DNA of 64,000 nt from Oxyruncus cristatus. Lineage: Eukaryota; Chordata; Aves; Passeriformes; Cotingidae. The position numbers and the translations under genes are program-made. Under the pieces are notes generated by a model that was not told the DNA's origin, did no database searches, and saw only the letters and a list, made by a program, of their open reading frames with translations. The stretch lies in the NCBI GenBank assembly GCA_013399855.1, contig VXAY01002875.1, positions 554,601 through 618,600 on the forward strand, read 5' to 3'. Below are positions 11,776 to 25,283 of this stretch, piece by piece. How positions within the stretch are numbered: position 1 is the first letter of the stretch; the number at the start of each line of letters is the position of its first letter.

Positions 11776-12557
11776 TGGTCTGGTTGATGCATCTAAGTGA
11801 TGGGATGCCATCAGTAGGGACCTGGACAAGCTTGAGAAGTGGGTCTGTGTGAACCTTGTGAGGTTAAAGAAGGCCAAGTTCAGGATCCTGCACCAGGGTC
11901 AGGGCAACCCACAGTATCAATACAGGTTGAAAGACTGCAGGGTACTGGTGGAGGAAAAGCTGGTCATGAGCTGGCAATGTTCGCTCACAGCCGAGAAGGC
12001 CAATTGCATCCTGGGCTCCATCAAAAGCTGCATGACCAGAAGGTCAAGGAAGGTGATTCTGCATCCAGCTCTGGGGCTCCCAAAATAAGATGGACATGGA
12101 CCTGCTGGAGTGAGTCCAGAGGAGGGCCAAAAAGATCACTAGGAGACCAGAGCACCTCTCCTACGAAGAAAGACAGAGAGCTGGGGTTGTCCAGCCTGGA
12201 GAAGGCTCCAGGAAGACCTTACAGCACCTTCCAGTACCTAAAGGGGGCCTACAAGAAAGACGGCAACAAACTTTCCAGTAGGCCTGTAGCAATAGGACAA
12301 GGGGTAATGGTTTTAAACTGAAAGAAGGTGGGTTTAGACTAGATGTAAGGAAGATTTTTTTTTGTAAATGATGAGGGTTGGTGAAACACTAAAACAGGTT
12401 GCCAAGAGAAGCTGTGGATGTCCCGGCTCTGAAAACATTCAATGCCAGCCTGGACAGGGCTAGTTGAAGGTGTTGAAAGCGTTCCTGTTCATTGCAAGGG
12501 GGGTCGGACTAGATGACCTTTAAACGTCTCTTCCAGCACAAATTATTTTATGATTCT
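11776..12557 (+). mobile_element. CR1 LINE fragment with intact 3' end
   Basis: 5'-truncated CR1, antisense to REV3L in intron 5. It begins in the ORF2 3' region (GGGACCTGGACAAGCTTGAG near 11817), continues through GAAGGCCAATTGCATCCTGG near 11995, and ends with a 3' UTR containing GGTCGGACTAGATGACCTTT (near 12506) and the terminal TATGATTCTATG. A 160-codon open frame at 11839-12321 is a remnant of this element with frame disruptions, not a host gene. A T-run interrupts the 3' UTR near 12355. Confidence 0.93.
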
Positions 12558-15500
12558 ATGCACACTTTTAAGGACAATACATTGCCATCACTCCCCTCCC
12601 TTCCCAGTTAAACCATCAGCTGAGAAAGAATTCCATAAATATGCTCAAAATGCATACTTTTCATATCATTCACTTCGGGTGTTCACATTCATCAAAGCAT
12701 TTGAACAGAGCTTGCCTGCACAATGGGCAACAGGAACTGCAGGCAAGCTGAGACCTGTATTTTGATTCTTCCACAACAAGAAAGAACTGCAAGATCACTG
12801 GAAACAAGAACGAGGGAGGAGGCTGCAAAAATTGTTGGCTCCTTTCACAAAAATCAAAGCATTTCTGGGAACAGGCAAAAAGGGACCACAATATAGAACG
12901 GCCACTGATATCAGAAATCTGGTAAAGATCTGCCTTTTACTTGTTTGGACGATACAACAGCAAAGCACTGAGCTTTCTACTTTTGTTAATTTCCTCTTTT
13001 AAAAGAATACAATAAAAACAAACAAACAATGGGGGAGGGGCAGGGAGAAAGAAGGAACAAAAGTTCTTGAAAAGTTTAAGAAAAAAATGCATTTTAGGGT
13101 TAGTGACCTATTTCTGAAGAGTTTGTTTCATGACCAAAACCGTTAATTGAAGCATTTGCCTTTTCTCTGACAGCTTTCTATTCTTTTCTCTCCATCTAGT
13201 TAGGACACTTTGTCAAAAAAATCTCATGTCTTGGTTTTTCACATCCCCATCAAGAGTGTGGCCAGTGAGTTGTTTTGAGAACTGATCAAGAGCAAAGACA
13301 AAGTTGGCCAAGAGCCTTCCAAATAATCAGATTTCTTATCTATAAGAGATTCTAATATGGATTTATCATATAAAAATAACACTAAATTCAACATTGCTGA
13401 ATTCAGAACAAACTGACAGTTGTCAATGTAACTTAAGTATTTTTTCATAATAATATTAATTTGAAACATATTCTTTGTCAGGAACTCATTCAAACAATTT
13501 GAGCAACTAGAAGCAGAAGAGCTCATTTTGCCCAAGCTCTAAATCAAACAAATCTAAGGAGTTTCTCTGCCAAAACATCAGTATTACAATGCACCTGGCA
13601 TATTATTCAAATTACAAACACTGAGCTAACAAGAGTCCTTTTTGAAACAAATTTAAAATGTATCATCATAATTGTCATTAACATTTTCAAGATGAAGGCA
13701 GGGCTGGCAGTCAAAACTGCATGCTCCAAGGATTGATGTGGAAGCTAATGAAGACACCTGACATGTACAGTAAGTTCTTCATAACACTTGAAAAACATCT
13801 TTCCAATACAACCAGTTCATTAGCTTGGCATTTAACATCCTTGTCAAGGTGAGCTGCTAGACACTTGAACTAGTTAAAGTCAGGGCAGTAGCACTACAAG
13901 CTTCTGCAACATTCAGATAAGCCACAAAGGCCAAGAAGCCATTTGTTCCCACTTCAGAAAAGCCTCAAAGGGCACAGGAAAACAGAGCAGATTTAACTGG
14001 TCCTTCTAACAGTTTAATTCACGTTGATTAAAACAAAAACGTCAGGAAGGGAGGGAGGAGCATGAACTGTCCTGAAGTAGTTATTTAACATGATTACATG
14101 CTGCTTGGCAACTGTTTCATCTGAGTATTGTCAATAGTTCAGTCAGCTGTTAGGTTTGGTGCTTTTGCTCACCTAAAATAAATGTGTACAAAGCAACCAT
14201 ATCTCTGTTCTTCCATTTCAAGACACATTTCCTCGGCAGCTTTAGTGCTGTTTTCAGCAGGTGAGAAGACAGCATGAAGAAGTCAGAACATGTCTAGTCT
14301 CCCAGCTGTAGTAAGTTGAAAGAATGAACTATTTCAAGTCATTAACAGTTGTAAAACCTTGGAAGATATTCAGAATGGCCTATTTGACACAGGTTACCCT
14401 ACACAACAGACTAATCACCTGCTTCACATCACAGACGTCAGTTTTGCAAAGAAAAATCATGGTTTATGTAACGTCAAAACTATGATTTGAGAATATCTGT
14501 CTTAGAACAAGATTAGAAAAGAAGACTTAGTCCCAGACAAAGCTTCTAGGTTTCATTTTGTAAAAGAGAATGCAGAGAGAATTGTTCACAAGATACAGTT
14601 TGAACACAGATACTTGAAAGGTAGGCTTAAGTGAGGTGGCATAGGAACAGAAGCAACCCAGTTGCAAAAGAACAAAAGTTTACTCTCCAAAAAGGAAGAT
14701 AAATCAGAGTTGCACAACACTGAGTTGCCATACTAGGCTACTTGGTATACTCATACCAGTCGATTATAAATTGCTTTCATACCTATACACCAGGGAGAAA
14801 AACTGCAATACAAATCCATCTTGCCTTCATATAAACCTCTCCAAATACATTATTTTGAGAAGAGACAGAGAAAATGGTCATTATTTTGGAAGAAAATAAT
14901 TGCTTGTTTGCACTATCCACTGAGATGGTAACTATAGTTTAGGATTAAAACTCACAGAAAGTACCATGATTTGGTTTCAGATGCTGAGGCAATGAATTAA
15001 AACTACAGTCAGCTACCTGCACCACTACATACAGCTAGATAGATCAAAGCCCTCAAAAATCTTGAAGAACGAACATCAATGTCAGTATCCTGATTACCAA
15101 TATTAATGACAGCCTAAGGAAACAAGTTCTGTAATGACCGCATCTGAGGTATTCATAATGTTAAACTGAGCATAGTAGACAAAAATTAACTTCATGGAGA
15201 ATCTGAAAAGTGTCACTCAACTGCACTGATTAGGACTCTAAAATTTGACACAATAATTTTCCATATTCTGTTCATGGAAGAAAACATGTCTGTTCTCAGG
15301 ATGTTCCAGTGATTTAAATAATGTGCACATTATATTAAAAATCAAATAGCTAAATAAAAACATGCACATCCAGACAAGCGAGAAAAGCAATTACGACAGC
15401 CACAAACCTAGTAAAAATCTGCTAGACTGTGCAAAAGTGTTATGTGTCAGATCTCTCCACTTCCATATAAACTACTGTCTAAAAGCAAATCTAGGATTTT

Positions 15501-18500
15501 TAACAAGTGCTTCTCAAAAGTGCTTCTACCAGTCATTCTGCTTTTAACACATCATGTCCAAGTGGCAGACTTGACTGGCAGATTACTCCAAGTCTGATGT
15601 TTACCAGAAAGTTTTCTCAATGAAACTCTTATAAGGGTTTCATCATTTATTATCACCTACTTGAGAGATAAATGTGTCTCATGTGAAGAACTCCTGATGT
15701 CAAAAACTTTAGGATAGCACTGCCAGATTCAGGTGACTACTGTCCACTTGAAGGCAGGCTCTGCAGGTTCCAGGGTAATAACACTGGCAAGTATTGTATC
15801 TAAAAGCCTTAGAACATCTGGCATGCCTGGGCACTAGGGGCTTTGGCCATTTGTCTACTTCATAACAGAATCACTCTAGAATTACATTAAAAGACATGTC
15901 CCTGGCTCAATATAGTAGGCTAATCATAGCAGCAAGTTAGTAATTCAGAGATTTGCCAGGAGCAAGACAGGACACGGCTGGGTTAAATACTGTTTGGGAG
16001 AAGCAGTAGAGTAGCAAGGTGCTCTCTAGTACTAAAGAGAGTTCAGTCACAAAGAAACCTAGTTCTCGAAAGTTCTTTGAAATAAGGAACCACCACTGGC
16101 ACTTACTCATGCAAAATGCAGCCCATGTTACATACATGACTTCTAAACAGTATTTTGCACATTAACTTCCAGGTACCCAGAATCACAGTTCAGCCAACTG
16201 ATACACTGTGTTCCAAAGTCAAGAAGTGCCCAATCACTGGCACTGCTTCGTTAAACAAGAGAACTTGTTAACTGCTACGTACAGCAAGGACTTGGCAGAC
16301 ACGATGGACTATCTCTAAAATGTATTCTCAACGTGCACAAAACAAAGGATAATGAAGCCAAACAGACATCCCAGTCACTAAGAATATAAGACTGTTTGTG
16401 GTCTCAAACAATACTTGAATGTCTTTTCCCTTTTTGCTTTTTCTTGACATAACAACTAATAACTTTTGTGAACAGCTGAAAGGTAGGGAAAGATTTATGT
16501 GATTTTCATGTCTGATATAAACGACAAGAAAAGAACTTAGAAGTTCAGTGACAGAAGAAACTCCAAATGCTGCTGAAAACAGTCAAGTGGTGAAAAACAG
16601 CAAGTAAACTTTTTTTTTGCTAAACAATTCACAAAACAGATAATATGTCTTAAACTCAAGAGGACTGGATAATAAAGTGTGGGGACTCTCCTGGTATTGC
16701 ACATGAAACTAGAAATCAATACAGCTGTTGATATAGCTACACACAGAAGCTAAATATGTTGGGAGTACAGAACTCATTACGGAAAGACAAAAAAAAGAAA
16801 GAAAGGCAGCTTTACAGATATCAAGTAATGCTGTAGACTGCAAAAATAAAACCAATTGAGTCACAGTCATTTTAAGAAACAATTACAAGGGCTTCCTTGG
16901 ATAGGTATCTCATACTATCTGGGTCAGTGTACCCTAAGTAAGGTCGATCATGACAATTATAGGTCCATTAAAACAATCTAGATACAAATTTTCAGAATTT
17001 GAAAGGAAATAAAGTAGGAAGGTAATGTGAAAGATGTACTGCAGCATGGGTTTGATTACAAGAACACTGTTTTAAGTTGATGCCTCCCATAAATAATCCA
17101 GGAGAAACTATAACAGGCAATTAATTGGGTGTAGATACAGACCAGAGTAAAATTAGGACTGGAAAAATGTAGGTTTGTTACTTTGCTGTGGCCTGTACAT
17201 TCTATAGCATAGGGAAGACAGTCATGCTGGAACATCTTTAAAAAAAAAATTAATTTTCTAGACAAAAGAAGGTTTGACACAGTTTCAAATGGAAAAAAAC
17301 TCAGTTGGAGGAGTCATAAATGAGTTCATAATTCATTAAAGCATTTTAAGAGCTAAGTAAAGGTGAAATTCCTATTGGTTATATAAAAATACCCCAAAGC
17401 ACTGACACAAAATTTGTAGAACTGAATATAGACCAGTTTCTGTGACTGAGTCTACTTCACTTCTCATTAATATTTTTGGCAGAAAATGCAGCAGTGTGGT
17501 AATGAAATATGCTGATAAGACAAGCCAGTAGACATAAGCCAGTATCAGAAAACAAAAGCAGGCTAACTTAGAATTAGAATAATAAACAGGATGAAACGTA
17601 AAAATGGGATGCAAGATCCTATAAGAACTTACAAGGGATTCCAAACAGAAGACGCTCAATTGGGAAAAAAAAGGAAGAGAATCATCTTGTACTAATAAAT
17701 CCTAAAATGGTTACAAGCCAAAGTGGCAAGATGAATGCACATCAGGAACTACCAGCATCACTGCATACAGTGCTAGAGAGAATCTGTCTGGTATCTTACA
17801 TAGTATTCAGGCGCTATGTTCAAGAAATAAATTCTTGCTGGCAAAAGTACAGAGAATAAATGCTAGGGAAATGGACAGGTTTGGATTTTCCCCATTATTG
17901 CTAACATTCCACTTCTGGAACATGTGTGAGTGCTGCAAAAGGACTGGCACAAGTGAGGTGCTGCATCCCTGGCTGCATACACAGAAGCGTGGAAGAAGGC
18001 AGAAACAAGGCCTGTGGTTACAGCTATGAGGATGCATGCCTTGGCTCCTGCTGAGCTCATCCCTCTCTGGTTTTGACAGCCAGGAAGTCCTGCTTTGCTT
18101 TCTTTTTATCTGCCTTCCCCAGATCTGCGTAAAGTAACATCAGATGATCCTGGTCTAACTTACGATCCAACCTTCCAAAGGTTAAGTTGGTTTACAGAAC
18201 CAAGCCAAATACAGGTTTAAAAGGACTATGAATGAAGTGTGCAGCCAAAAAGGAGAAGAAATAGTCCAAGAACAACTGGATATAAAGTGACCACAAGTAA
18301 AATCACAATACAACTGTCCGATGAATGTTGCTACAAAATCTTCTTAAAGTAGAAGTAGTAGAATCAGAAAACAGATGCTACCTAACAAAACCTTTTGCAC
18401 ACTAGAAAAATCTGAAGTATGGTTTAAGGTATGCACTTCCTACTGGAGAAGCAAATCTTCCCAGAACAAAACGCTAACAGGAAACGGGGAATATTGAGCC

Positions 18501-18671
18501 TGATAAACATTTTGGAGGAGAATGACAGGAACCACCCTAAGACTGAGAAGACTACTAGATGACAGAAGGACCAGTCAAACGTTAGGAAGTAGCTTAAAGA
18601 AGGAACTTGCTATGGGTAAACTATACAAATCAAAGTAGCTCCAGATACTTCAGTCAGCTTCTCTCCCCTCC

Positions 18672-19165
18672 CCAACTCATCAAGTCCAACTGTTAATCTA
18701 GCAGTGCTAAACCATATCACCAACTGCCAGAACCACATGTCTTTTGAATACTTCTATGGATGGCAATTCCACCACTTCCTGGGCAGCCTATTCCAATGCC
18801 TGACTACCCTTTTAGTGAATAAAATTTTTCCTAATATTCAATCTAAACCTTCCATGGCACAACTTGAGGCCATTTTCTTTTGCTCTGCCACTTTTTACCC
18901 GAGAGAAAAGACTGACCCTTGCCTGACTACAACCACATTTCAGATAGCTGTCAAGAGGGATAAAGTCCTGCCCTGAGCCTTCTTTTCTCCAGGCTAAACA
19001 ACTCTACTTCCCTCAGCTGCTCCTCATGAGCCTTGTGCTCCAGACCCTTCCCCAGCTTCGTTACCCTTCTCTGGACACTTTCCAGCATCTCAATGTCTTT
19101 CCTGTAGTTAGGGCCAAGAACTGAACACAGGATTTGAGGTGTGGCCTCAACAGTGAGGTCATGTT
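18672..19165 (-). mobile_element. CR1 LINE fragment
   Basis: Minus-strand 5'-truncated CR1, same direction as REV3L, in intron 5. On the plus strand it starts with the inverted 3' end (CATCAAGTCCAACTGTTAAT), passes CCACTTCCTGGGCAGCCTAT near 18772 and TTCTCCAGGCTAAACAACTC near 18987, and stops near CTCAACAGTGAGGTCATGT. Moderately diverged; the terminal octamer is not preserved. Confidence 0.92.
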
Positions 19166-19525
19166 ACTTAAGAGTGATTACAAAACCAGAGTCTGTGAAA
19201 TGATGTGTAACTATTCTCTATAACTACTAAACTTCCTCGGCTTTTCATCAGAAGTCATTAGCTAGAAACTCATCTTTCAAAAACCAAAAAATTGAATTTG
19301 CCACATATATTCCCATTGTTATGTCCTGGTTGGATTTTTCCAACCATTTACCAGAAAGTGTCAGATGACCAAAACTATACCAAGAAACTAAACAATTTGT
19401 GTCATATGAGCACCTTTCTTGAACACATAAGAGTCCTTTAAATGAGACTGGAATCCTGTATTACATACAAATTGATGTATATAACAAAATACAGCACAGA
19501 TTAAAAAAAAAATTGGCATGCTGAC

Positions 19526-19622
19526 CTTGGTATTTCATCTTCTTCCCATTCAATGAAAGATACATTGCTTGAATTTTCTGGCAAATGAATTCTGTGATGT
19601 TTACTTACACCTGATGTATCAC
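19526..19622 (-). CDS. REV3L: REV3L coding exon 5
   Basis: 97 bases, phase 1 in and phase 2 out. The acceptor is TTTTTCCTAG and the donor is GTCAGC, which is weaker than its neighbours. It encodes a Ser/His-rich linker (SDTSGVSKHHRIHLPENSS) followed by FIEWEEDEIP and part of a Ser codon. Only the WE-x-DEIP ending is clearly shared with mammals; the first two thirds are divergent in this family. The call rests on that ending, on splice sites at both ends and on exact phase fit with exons 4 and 6. Confidence 0.9.
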
Positions 19623-22600
19623 CTAGGAAAAAGAAGTAGAATGAGAAATTAATTCATTTATGTGGCAATATTTTTACACATATCATTATATAACTGCATT
19701 TATTATTTAATATTACCAGTACAGATGCTCCTAAAGAATAAATAGAACTGCATGATATCATCTTCACAAATTACTATGCAATCATATAAATGACCTTTCT
19801 TTCTAACATGTAGATACATATAAAAAGATTAATATATTCCCAACACACTGATATGACTAGAATTAAATTTGTTGTGCTCTAGTCATATCTTAACTTTAAT
19901 TCAATCTTTTCCTATTTGTGCAAGTTTCAAAATAAATTGTACAGATTCTGATGTAAACTTCAGAATTCCCAAGTGCTGGGTCAGAACCCAATGGAAATTA
20001 GAAGCCAAAGAAAACACTAATTCTACTTCACACTTTTTCTTATTTGTGAGCTGAATGGGAATACACAACATATTCCAAATGCAGTGGCTGTAGCAATAAG
20101 AGGAAACCTGCAATGAAGGCAGATGTCTGATCTACAAACAAAGAAAACACCATCTAAGTTTACTCAGAGGTCTCTGTATGAGGAAGTGTGTTACAAGTCA
20201 TGTTGGAGAAGTCTCCTCTGAAGATTTACTACCTCCCTTATGATCTCTGCCTGAACCTTCAGTTTTTACAGGAAGGAAAGACAATATACACTGGATATGG
20301 CATAAGAAATCAAAAAGCTCAGGAATGGAGGGAGGCAGAATGAGACTTCGAAAATTAGTCTCCCACTTCTATCCAAAAGATCAGACTGAACCTTGAATTT
20401 TCTCAGCTATGCTGGTGTCACAGACTACCAGTTTTTTGGAATTAAACTTACCTTTCAGCCACAGCAAACACTTTTACATTTTTTAAAGATAGACTAATTA
20501 AAAACTCAGTTCTCAGACGTATTCAGGAAGTAAATATTTATTAGAACATATATTTTTATTCTATAAATTTCATAATACTCGGGCCAATGTGAATTCCACT
20601 ACTTGGAATAGCAGGGACAGGGATATGTCATGTAGCAAAAAGCCCTGAATACTACAATTACTACAGAAGCAACTGGCAAATACCATGCCAAAAGAACCTT
20701 AGAAGGTACAAGCAGAAGCAAGTAAGCTTCATTAAATATGTTCCAGACCAAGCTTACCGTATCCAGACTAGTTCCTGCAAACCCTGCCTCCGCATCAGAC
20801 TCTTAAGTGCACTGACATGGTACACAGACACCAAACACACATGGCATATGTGGTACTCAAGTGTGGTGAAGAGACACACTTGTGCTTAAGTAGGAACTAA
20901 CTCACATTTCAGCCACATCAGCACTGTTACTGTCTAATGCACCATGATGCCTAAGCAGGTGATTCCAGGAAGACAATACAAAAATATCTGATCCCATTTG
21001 CACAGATTCAGCTCAATCCTAGCATAGCTTCGTGTCTGTGTTATTCTGAAGTGATGACTTGTCCCTGGGCAGAGCTGGTCTAGGAAGAAACACAGCCATG
21101 TTTTTACTGTGTGGCACATCAGCTAATTCTCCCTATTAAAATGCAAGCTGACTATATATAGAAACATCTCGTTATTTTTCATCTGCAACTTGATTATTCT
21201 GAATTGACAAAACGGGGCTAAAAAGTTGTATATTTCAAAGCAAAATACATCCCACAGCAGCTGTGCAAGTTTATAGGCCAATTGATGAAATATATACTAT
21301 TATTTTTCAAATTTATATGTATTTCAAATACCACACCAGAGCAGTTTTAGTGTATTATTCCCTGTCTTGAATACTATTTTCTTATACTTCTAAAAATCAA
21401 GTCTCAAATTCCTGTATCAGTTTGATCCGTCAGTAGAATTACTCACAGGGATAGAGATTTAAGGACACTCAATATTCCCCTTTTCTTGATATAAAGATCT
21501 TTAAAGACAGTAGGAAAGATTCATCAAGGTCTTTCGTAGTCATATTACAGAAGAAGATTCAACTACTGAAAAGAGAAGTTTTGCAATAATTATAGTGGCA
21601 TGTGGTGCATGAACAAACTTGCAGGTTTCATCGCTGTCCATAAAGACAAGGACTTGAGAAAATGAACTCCTTCATCTTCTGGATACAGGCTGATGAAGGC
21701 AGAATACTCCTGCTACTAACAAATTTGCCTGCTGGCCTCTCTCAGCCTTCAAAACAGTCTACTTATGTCAGTGAGAAAAATACCACTGGAAATAGGCTCC
21801 TGAGGCTGCTTACTTACATTTACAAACAGATCTATTACAGAATTTTCTACTACTTGACAGACCAAATTTTAGATCATCATCTGCAAGGGAAGTAAAATAA
21901 GTGTTTGCTGCACATCTTTAGGCAAAGGCTTTTACTGCTGTCTAAAAAACCGTGTTTGGCCTGGCCTGCACCACACAACTACAGTTGACTGAAATGACTG
22001 CATACTCCCAAGACACAGATGTTGTGGAACAGGCAGTTAAGCGTGTCAGCTGTAAGCAGAGGTTGCGCCTTCTACACCCGTTCAACAGGTCTGAGCTTAG
22101 AAAGGGTTGCTGTACAAGGACAGGTCTCTTTGACAGCAGTGCCTCTGTAAGGCTGTACCAGGGACAAACCATGCGTTGCTCAGCTGCTGTGCCAAGAGCA
22201 GCAGATAGTGATCCTGCGCCTATCCAGCAGACTGAGGCTGGCTACTTATGGATGTGTGATGTGGAGCCATGCAGAGCAGTATAAATCTTGCCAGGAGCAC
22301 TGCAGCTATTATCTGATCAAGCCAGACAAGGCTGTCTGTCATTTTCTTCCCTTTATCCTATTGGGTTCTCCCCTATAAGAATAGTTGAAGTCCACTGGTC
22401 TCAGCACATGATTCTCTTTCACCCTCTTGTTCCCATTCAAGATTCAGGTCTCTCATACTTAAATGATGAAGGAGAATATAAATAGCTTATGTCTTTAATC
22501 TATTGTCTGAAAGAGAGGAAAAAGAGCTATAGAAAAAGAATGGAAACAACTATTTGATATAATCACATTGGATGTTTTTAGAAGGCTGCTTTGGATACTT

Positions 22601-23627
22601 GGAAGATAAAAGGTACCTGACTATACTTCCTCAAGACTGAAAATCCTGAAGATGCTCTTGTCCATGGCTGAGCTTTTGTAATCCTATAGTTCTGACACCA
22701 GCAAAAAGTGTGGCCTATTGTTGCGCATGAAAAGAGTATTTTCCTCTAAATGAAAATTAACTGTAAAACTCCAAGCATTAGTCTACTGCTGTAATAATGA
22801 AACAAAATTAAAATCAGCATGATTATTGCTTAGCATTTTTACAGGAAGATACTTTACCATTCTTTTCAACTTCTGCTTTAGTTGTAAGAACAATTATGAT
22901 CTAAACAATTCTTATTTTATTAAATGTTAAGCACCAAAGACATCATGGTTTTCCTGCTGTTACCCCTCCTTTATAATGAAGCATTTAGATAACATTAGGG
23001 ACATTCTTACCAACTTAATTTTTATGTCAGTGTGTACATTCAATGTGCCAAACTAATTTTTAAAAATACTTCCTTTGCTCAGATGTTAATACTGCAAATT
23101 TCACCTTGGAGCAAATGGCCCTAGCACAAACACAAGCACTTTGATTAAAAACATCGCTTGCCATCAGAGCATAATAATTCGCCATAATTTTGCAAAGACA
23201 TTACAGCAGCAAAAAAATTAATCTGGACTGACAAAAGGATCAGAAAAAAAACATAAAAAAATTAAGCAACAGTATTAGTATGCTATCATACATGTCAATT
23301 CTTCAATTAAATAACAACAATTTTTAATCTTCTAACTTGAAAAGAGGTGTGGTCATCCTGTGAAAATGGTCACAGCTGCACTACTGACCGAGCATGTGTT
23401 TCTTCTTATTTCAGGAAGCAGGTTCTTCCTCAATTGCATACACAGGGACAAAAAAGAAAAAAAGATACACAGGGACTTTGTTTTGACGCAGAAAGCAAAC
23501 TTTGGGGAAACAACACTATACACATTCAGCCAAACTATAGCAAAAGTCTGACAGCTAGTGACATTTTGTTCAAAATGGTAGCTTTTAGCCTTCAAAACAA
23601 TTTGGTCTTAAGAAATAAACACCTTAC
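19623..23627 (-). other. REV3L: REV3L intron 4
   Basis: 4005 bases, GTAAGG to CCTAG. 20580-22480 is somewhat less AT-rich than its surroundings but I recognise no repeat or exon there. No other feature seen. Confidence 0.9.
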
Positions 23628-23788
23628 TTTTTCTCCTTGCCTTTCTGAATTTGACAGCAGCCAGGTTTATTAAATTCATTCCATATAAGTTGTAGTCTAT
23701 AAAGAGTTGAAGGAGGTAGGGAATATGGGCTTCATGAGGCTGGTAAGATTTGTTCATTATGGCTCCACCTTGCAGAAGCTCACAAACT
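23628..23788 (-). CDS. REV3L: REV3L coding exon 4
   Basis: 161 bases, phase 2 in and phase 1 out. The acceptor is AATTTTAG and the donor is GTAAGG. It reads R-VCELLQGGAIMNK, then SYQPHEAHIPYLLQLFIDYN, then LYGMNLINLAAVKFRKARRK. This is a very conserved part of the REV3 N-terminal domain. The final A joins GT of exon 5 to make Ser. No stop or indel relative to the vertebrate family is seen. Confidence 0.97.
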
Positions 23789-25208
23789 CTAAAATTAAAG
23801 ATAAATCAGGACATAACAAAAAATTATTGCAGAACAACAATAATGACAGTTGATTTTATCAAAATATAAAAGACTTTTTAAATTTTGCCTTAGTTGTATT
23901 TGTAACTTCAGAACTGTTTCCACACTAAGAGACGTACTGTAATGATCTCTGCTAATATAGATATAATATTTGGGTGTCAGTTACAAAGGAACCTTGAATC
24001 CCTCAGCCTGAAAATCATGAATCTCTCTGAAAAAAACCATCCTGCGCTTTTTCTGCAACTGATCTAAAGCCACTGTAGGCCATGGAACTCTTTTCTACAA
24101 AGTAACTGTGGCAGCTGTGTGCCTACACACCAGTAATAACTTTGAAAGTCTCTCTAGTTCTCCTGGACACATATATGATGATGTCCTGCTTGGTTTAAAA
24201 GCTACATACTGTATAGTCAGAAGCAGTATTTTAACTACTCCCTAGAAGCATGACAAATCCTCCCTTTTAAACAGCTACACATTAAAAAATAACTGCAAGT
24301 ATTTGGATAATTATGAATCGGTGCAATAAATTTATCTCAAATTAATAGTATCTATCTATAAATTAAAGCACTAAGCATTTCTAAATGTAACAAACTGGGA
24401 TCAAAAATAAAGTTTTCTACAGAAAAAAACAAATGATAATTTAAGTGAATTGTCAGTGCTTATTTGGATAGGAGCAATTCAAACATGAGAAGCTCCAAAT
24501 TTCAAAACTGTCATTTCATCTATACATATAGATTACACTAAGACAGAAATCTTAAATCGCGCAAAATTCCACTAGCCTAGAAGAAAAATTAGACAATCCT
24601 ATCTTATGATCACATATTAGACCTTTTAAAAAAAGTTCCAGTAGGTAATAGGGGTCTATGTTTATGCTTGAGAAATGATTCCTCCTTATTTGTTCCTGAA
24701 TTTACTGTAACTACTGTGACAGTAAGATTGAGATCAACGGGGCTTTCATTTAACAGAACACTACTGAGAAACAGATAAACTGTCTAATAACAAAAGCTAT
24801 TCTGTTTTCCAAATGTATGTTAAAGTTAATAATTGTTGCTGGAATTAAAAACCTTTTAAGAAGTATCCAAATTTACTTTATGATATATGAGATATGGCTA
24901 CATTGTTTTCCTTAAGAGTTGCAGGAAAAGTAACCCCATGCAAATTTGTCCAAGTGTTCAAGAATTACAGTTAACACAAGACAACTAGAGGCAAGTATGT
25001 TTTGGTCTTGCTTTATTAACATGCTACTGCTTTAAAAAAGTTACTGATGTGTTTAAAATTAGCAATTTCTAAAGTGTTTTGAAAATCTTGGGACAGTAAT
25101 TCTGTAACTTTTATTTTATTAAGCTATCGGTGAATTTTGTTTCAAAACTGACTTCTTAATTCAAGATATTAGAAAATCAGACACAACTTTGTATCTCCAC
25201 ATCTTTAC
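23789..25208 (-). other. REV3L: REV3L intron 3
   Basis: 1420 bases, GTAAAG to TTTTAG. AT-rich with no recognisable repeat. Confidence 0.92.
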
Positions 25209-25283
25209 CTTTTTACCATTGCAGGATTGTAAAGATAAATCTTCATAAACTGTCTCTCCTTTTCATGGTAACCGTAAAAAGGC
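25209..25283 (-). CDS. REV3L: REV3L coding exon 3
   Basis: 75 bases, phase 2 in and phase 2 out. The acceptor is TCTCTCAAG and the donor is GTAAAG. It encodes PFYGYHEKERQFMKIYLYNP then AMVK and the first two bases of an Arg codon. It continues exon 2 without a gap (SGM-PFYGYHEKER) and belongs to the N-terminal domain. Changes from the mammalian protein are conservative (H to Q, T to A). The exon is short enough to be missed by simple open-frame searches. Confidence 0.96.

Larger units (their letters stand above)
10619..19525 (-). other. REV3L: REV3L intron 5
   Basis: 8907 bases, GTCAGC to TCACAG. It contains a perfect 31-bp tandem duplication (11161-11222), a plus-strand CR1 (11776-12557) and a minus-strand CR1 (18672-19165). 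The stretch 12560-18670 has no open frame with recognisable homology and no repeat I can name. Confidence 0.9.

Noticed and set aside
11839..12321. 160-codon plus-strand open frame as a possible gene
   Set aside because: It lies wholly inside the CR1 copy at 11776-12557 and mixes frames of the element's ORF2 and 3' UTR.
21952..22284. 110-codon plus-strand open frame in intron 4
   Set aside because: No recognisable domain, opposite strand to REV3L, no splice-compatible neighbours; likely chance in a less AT-rich stretch.
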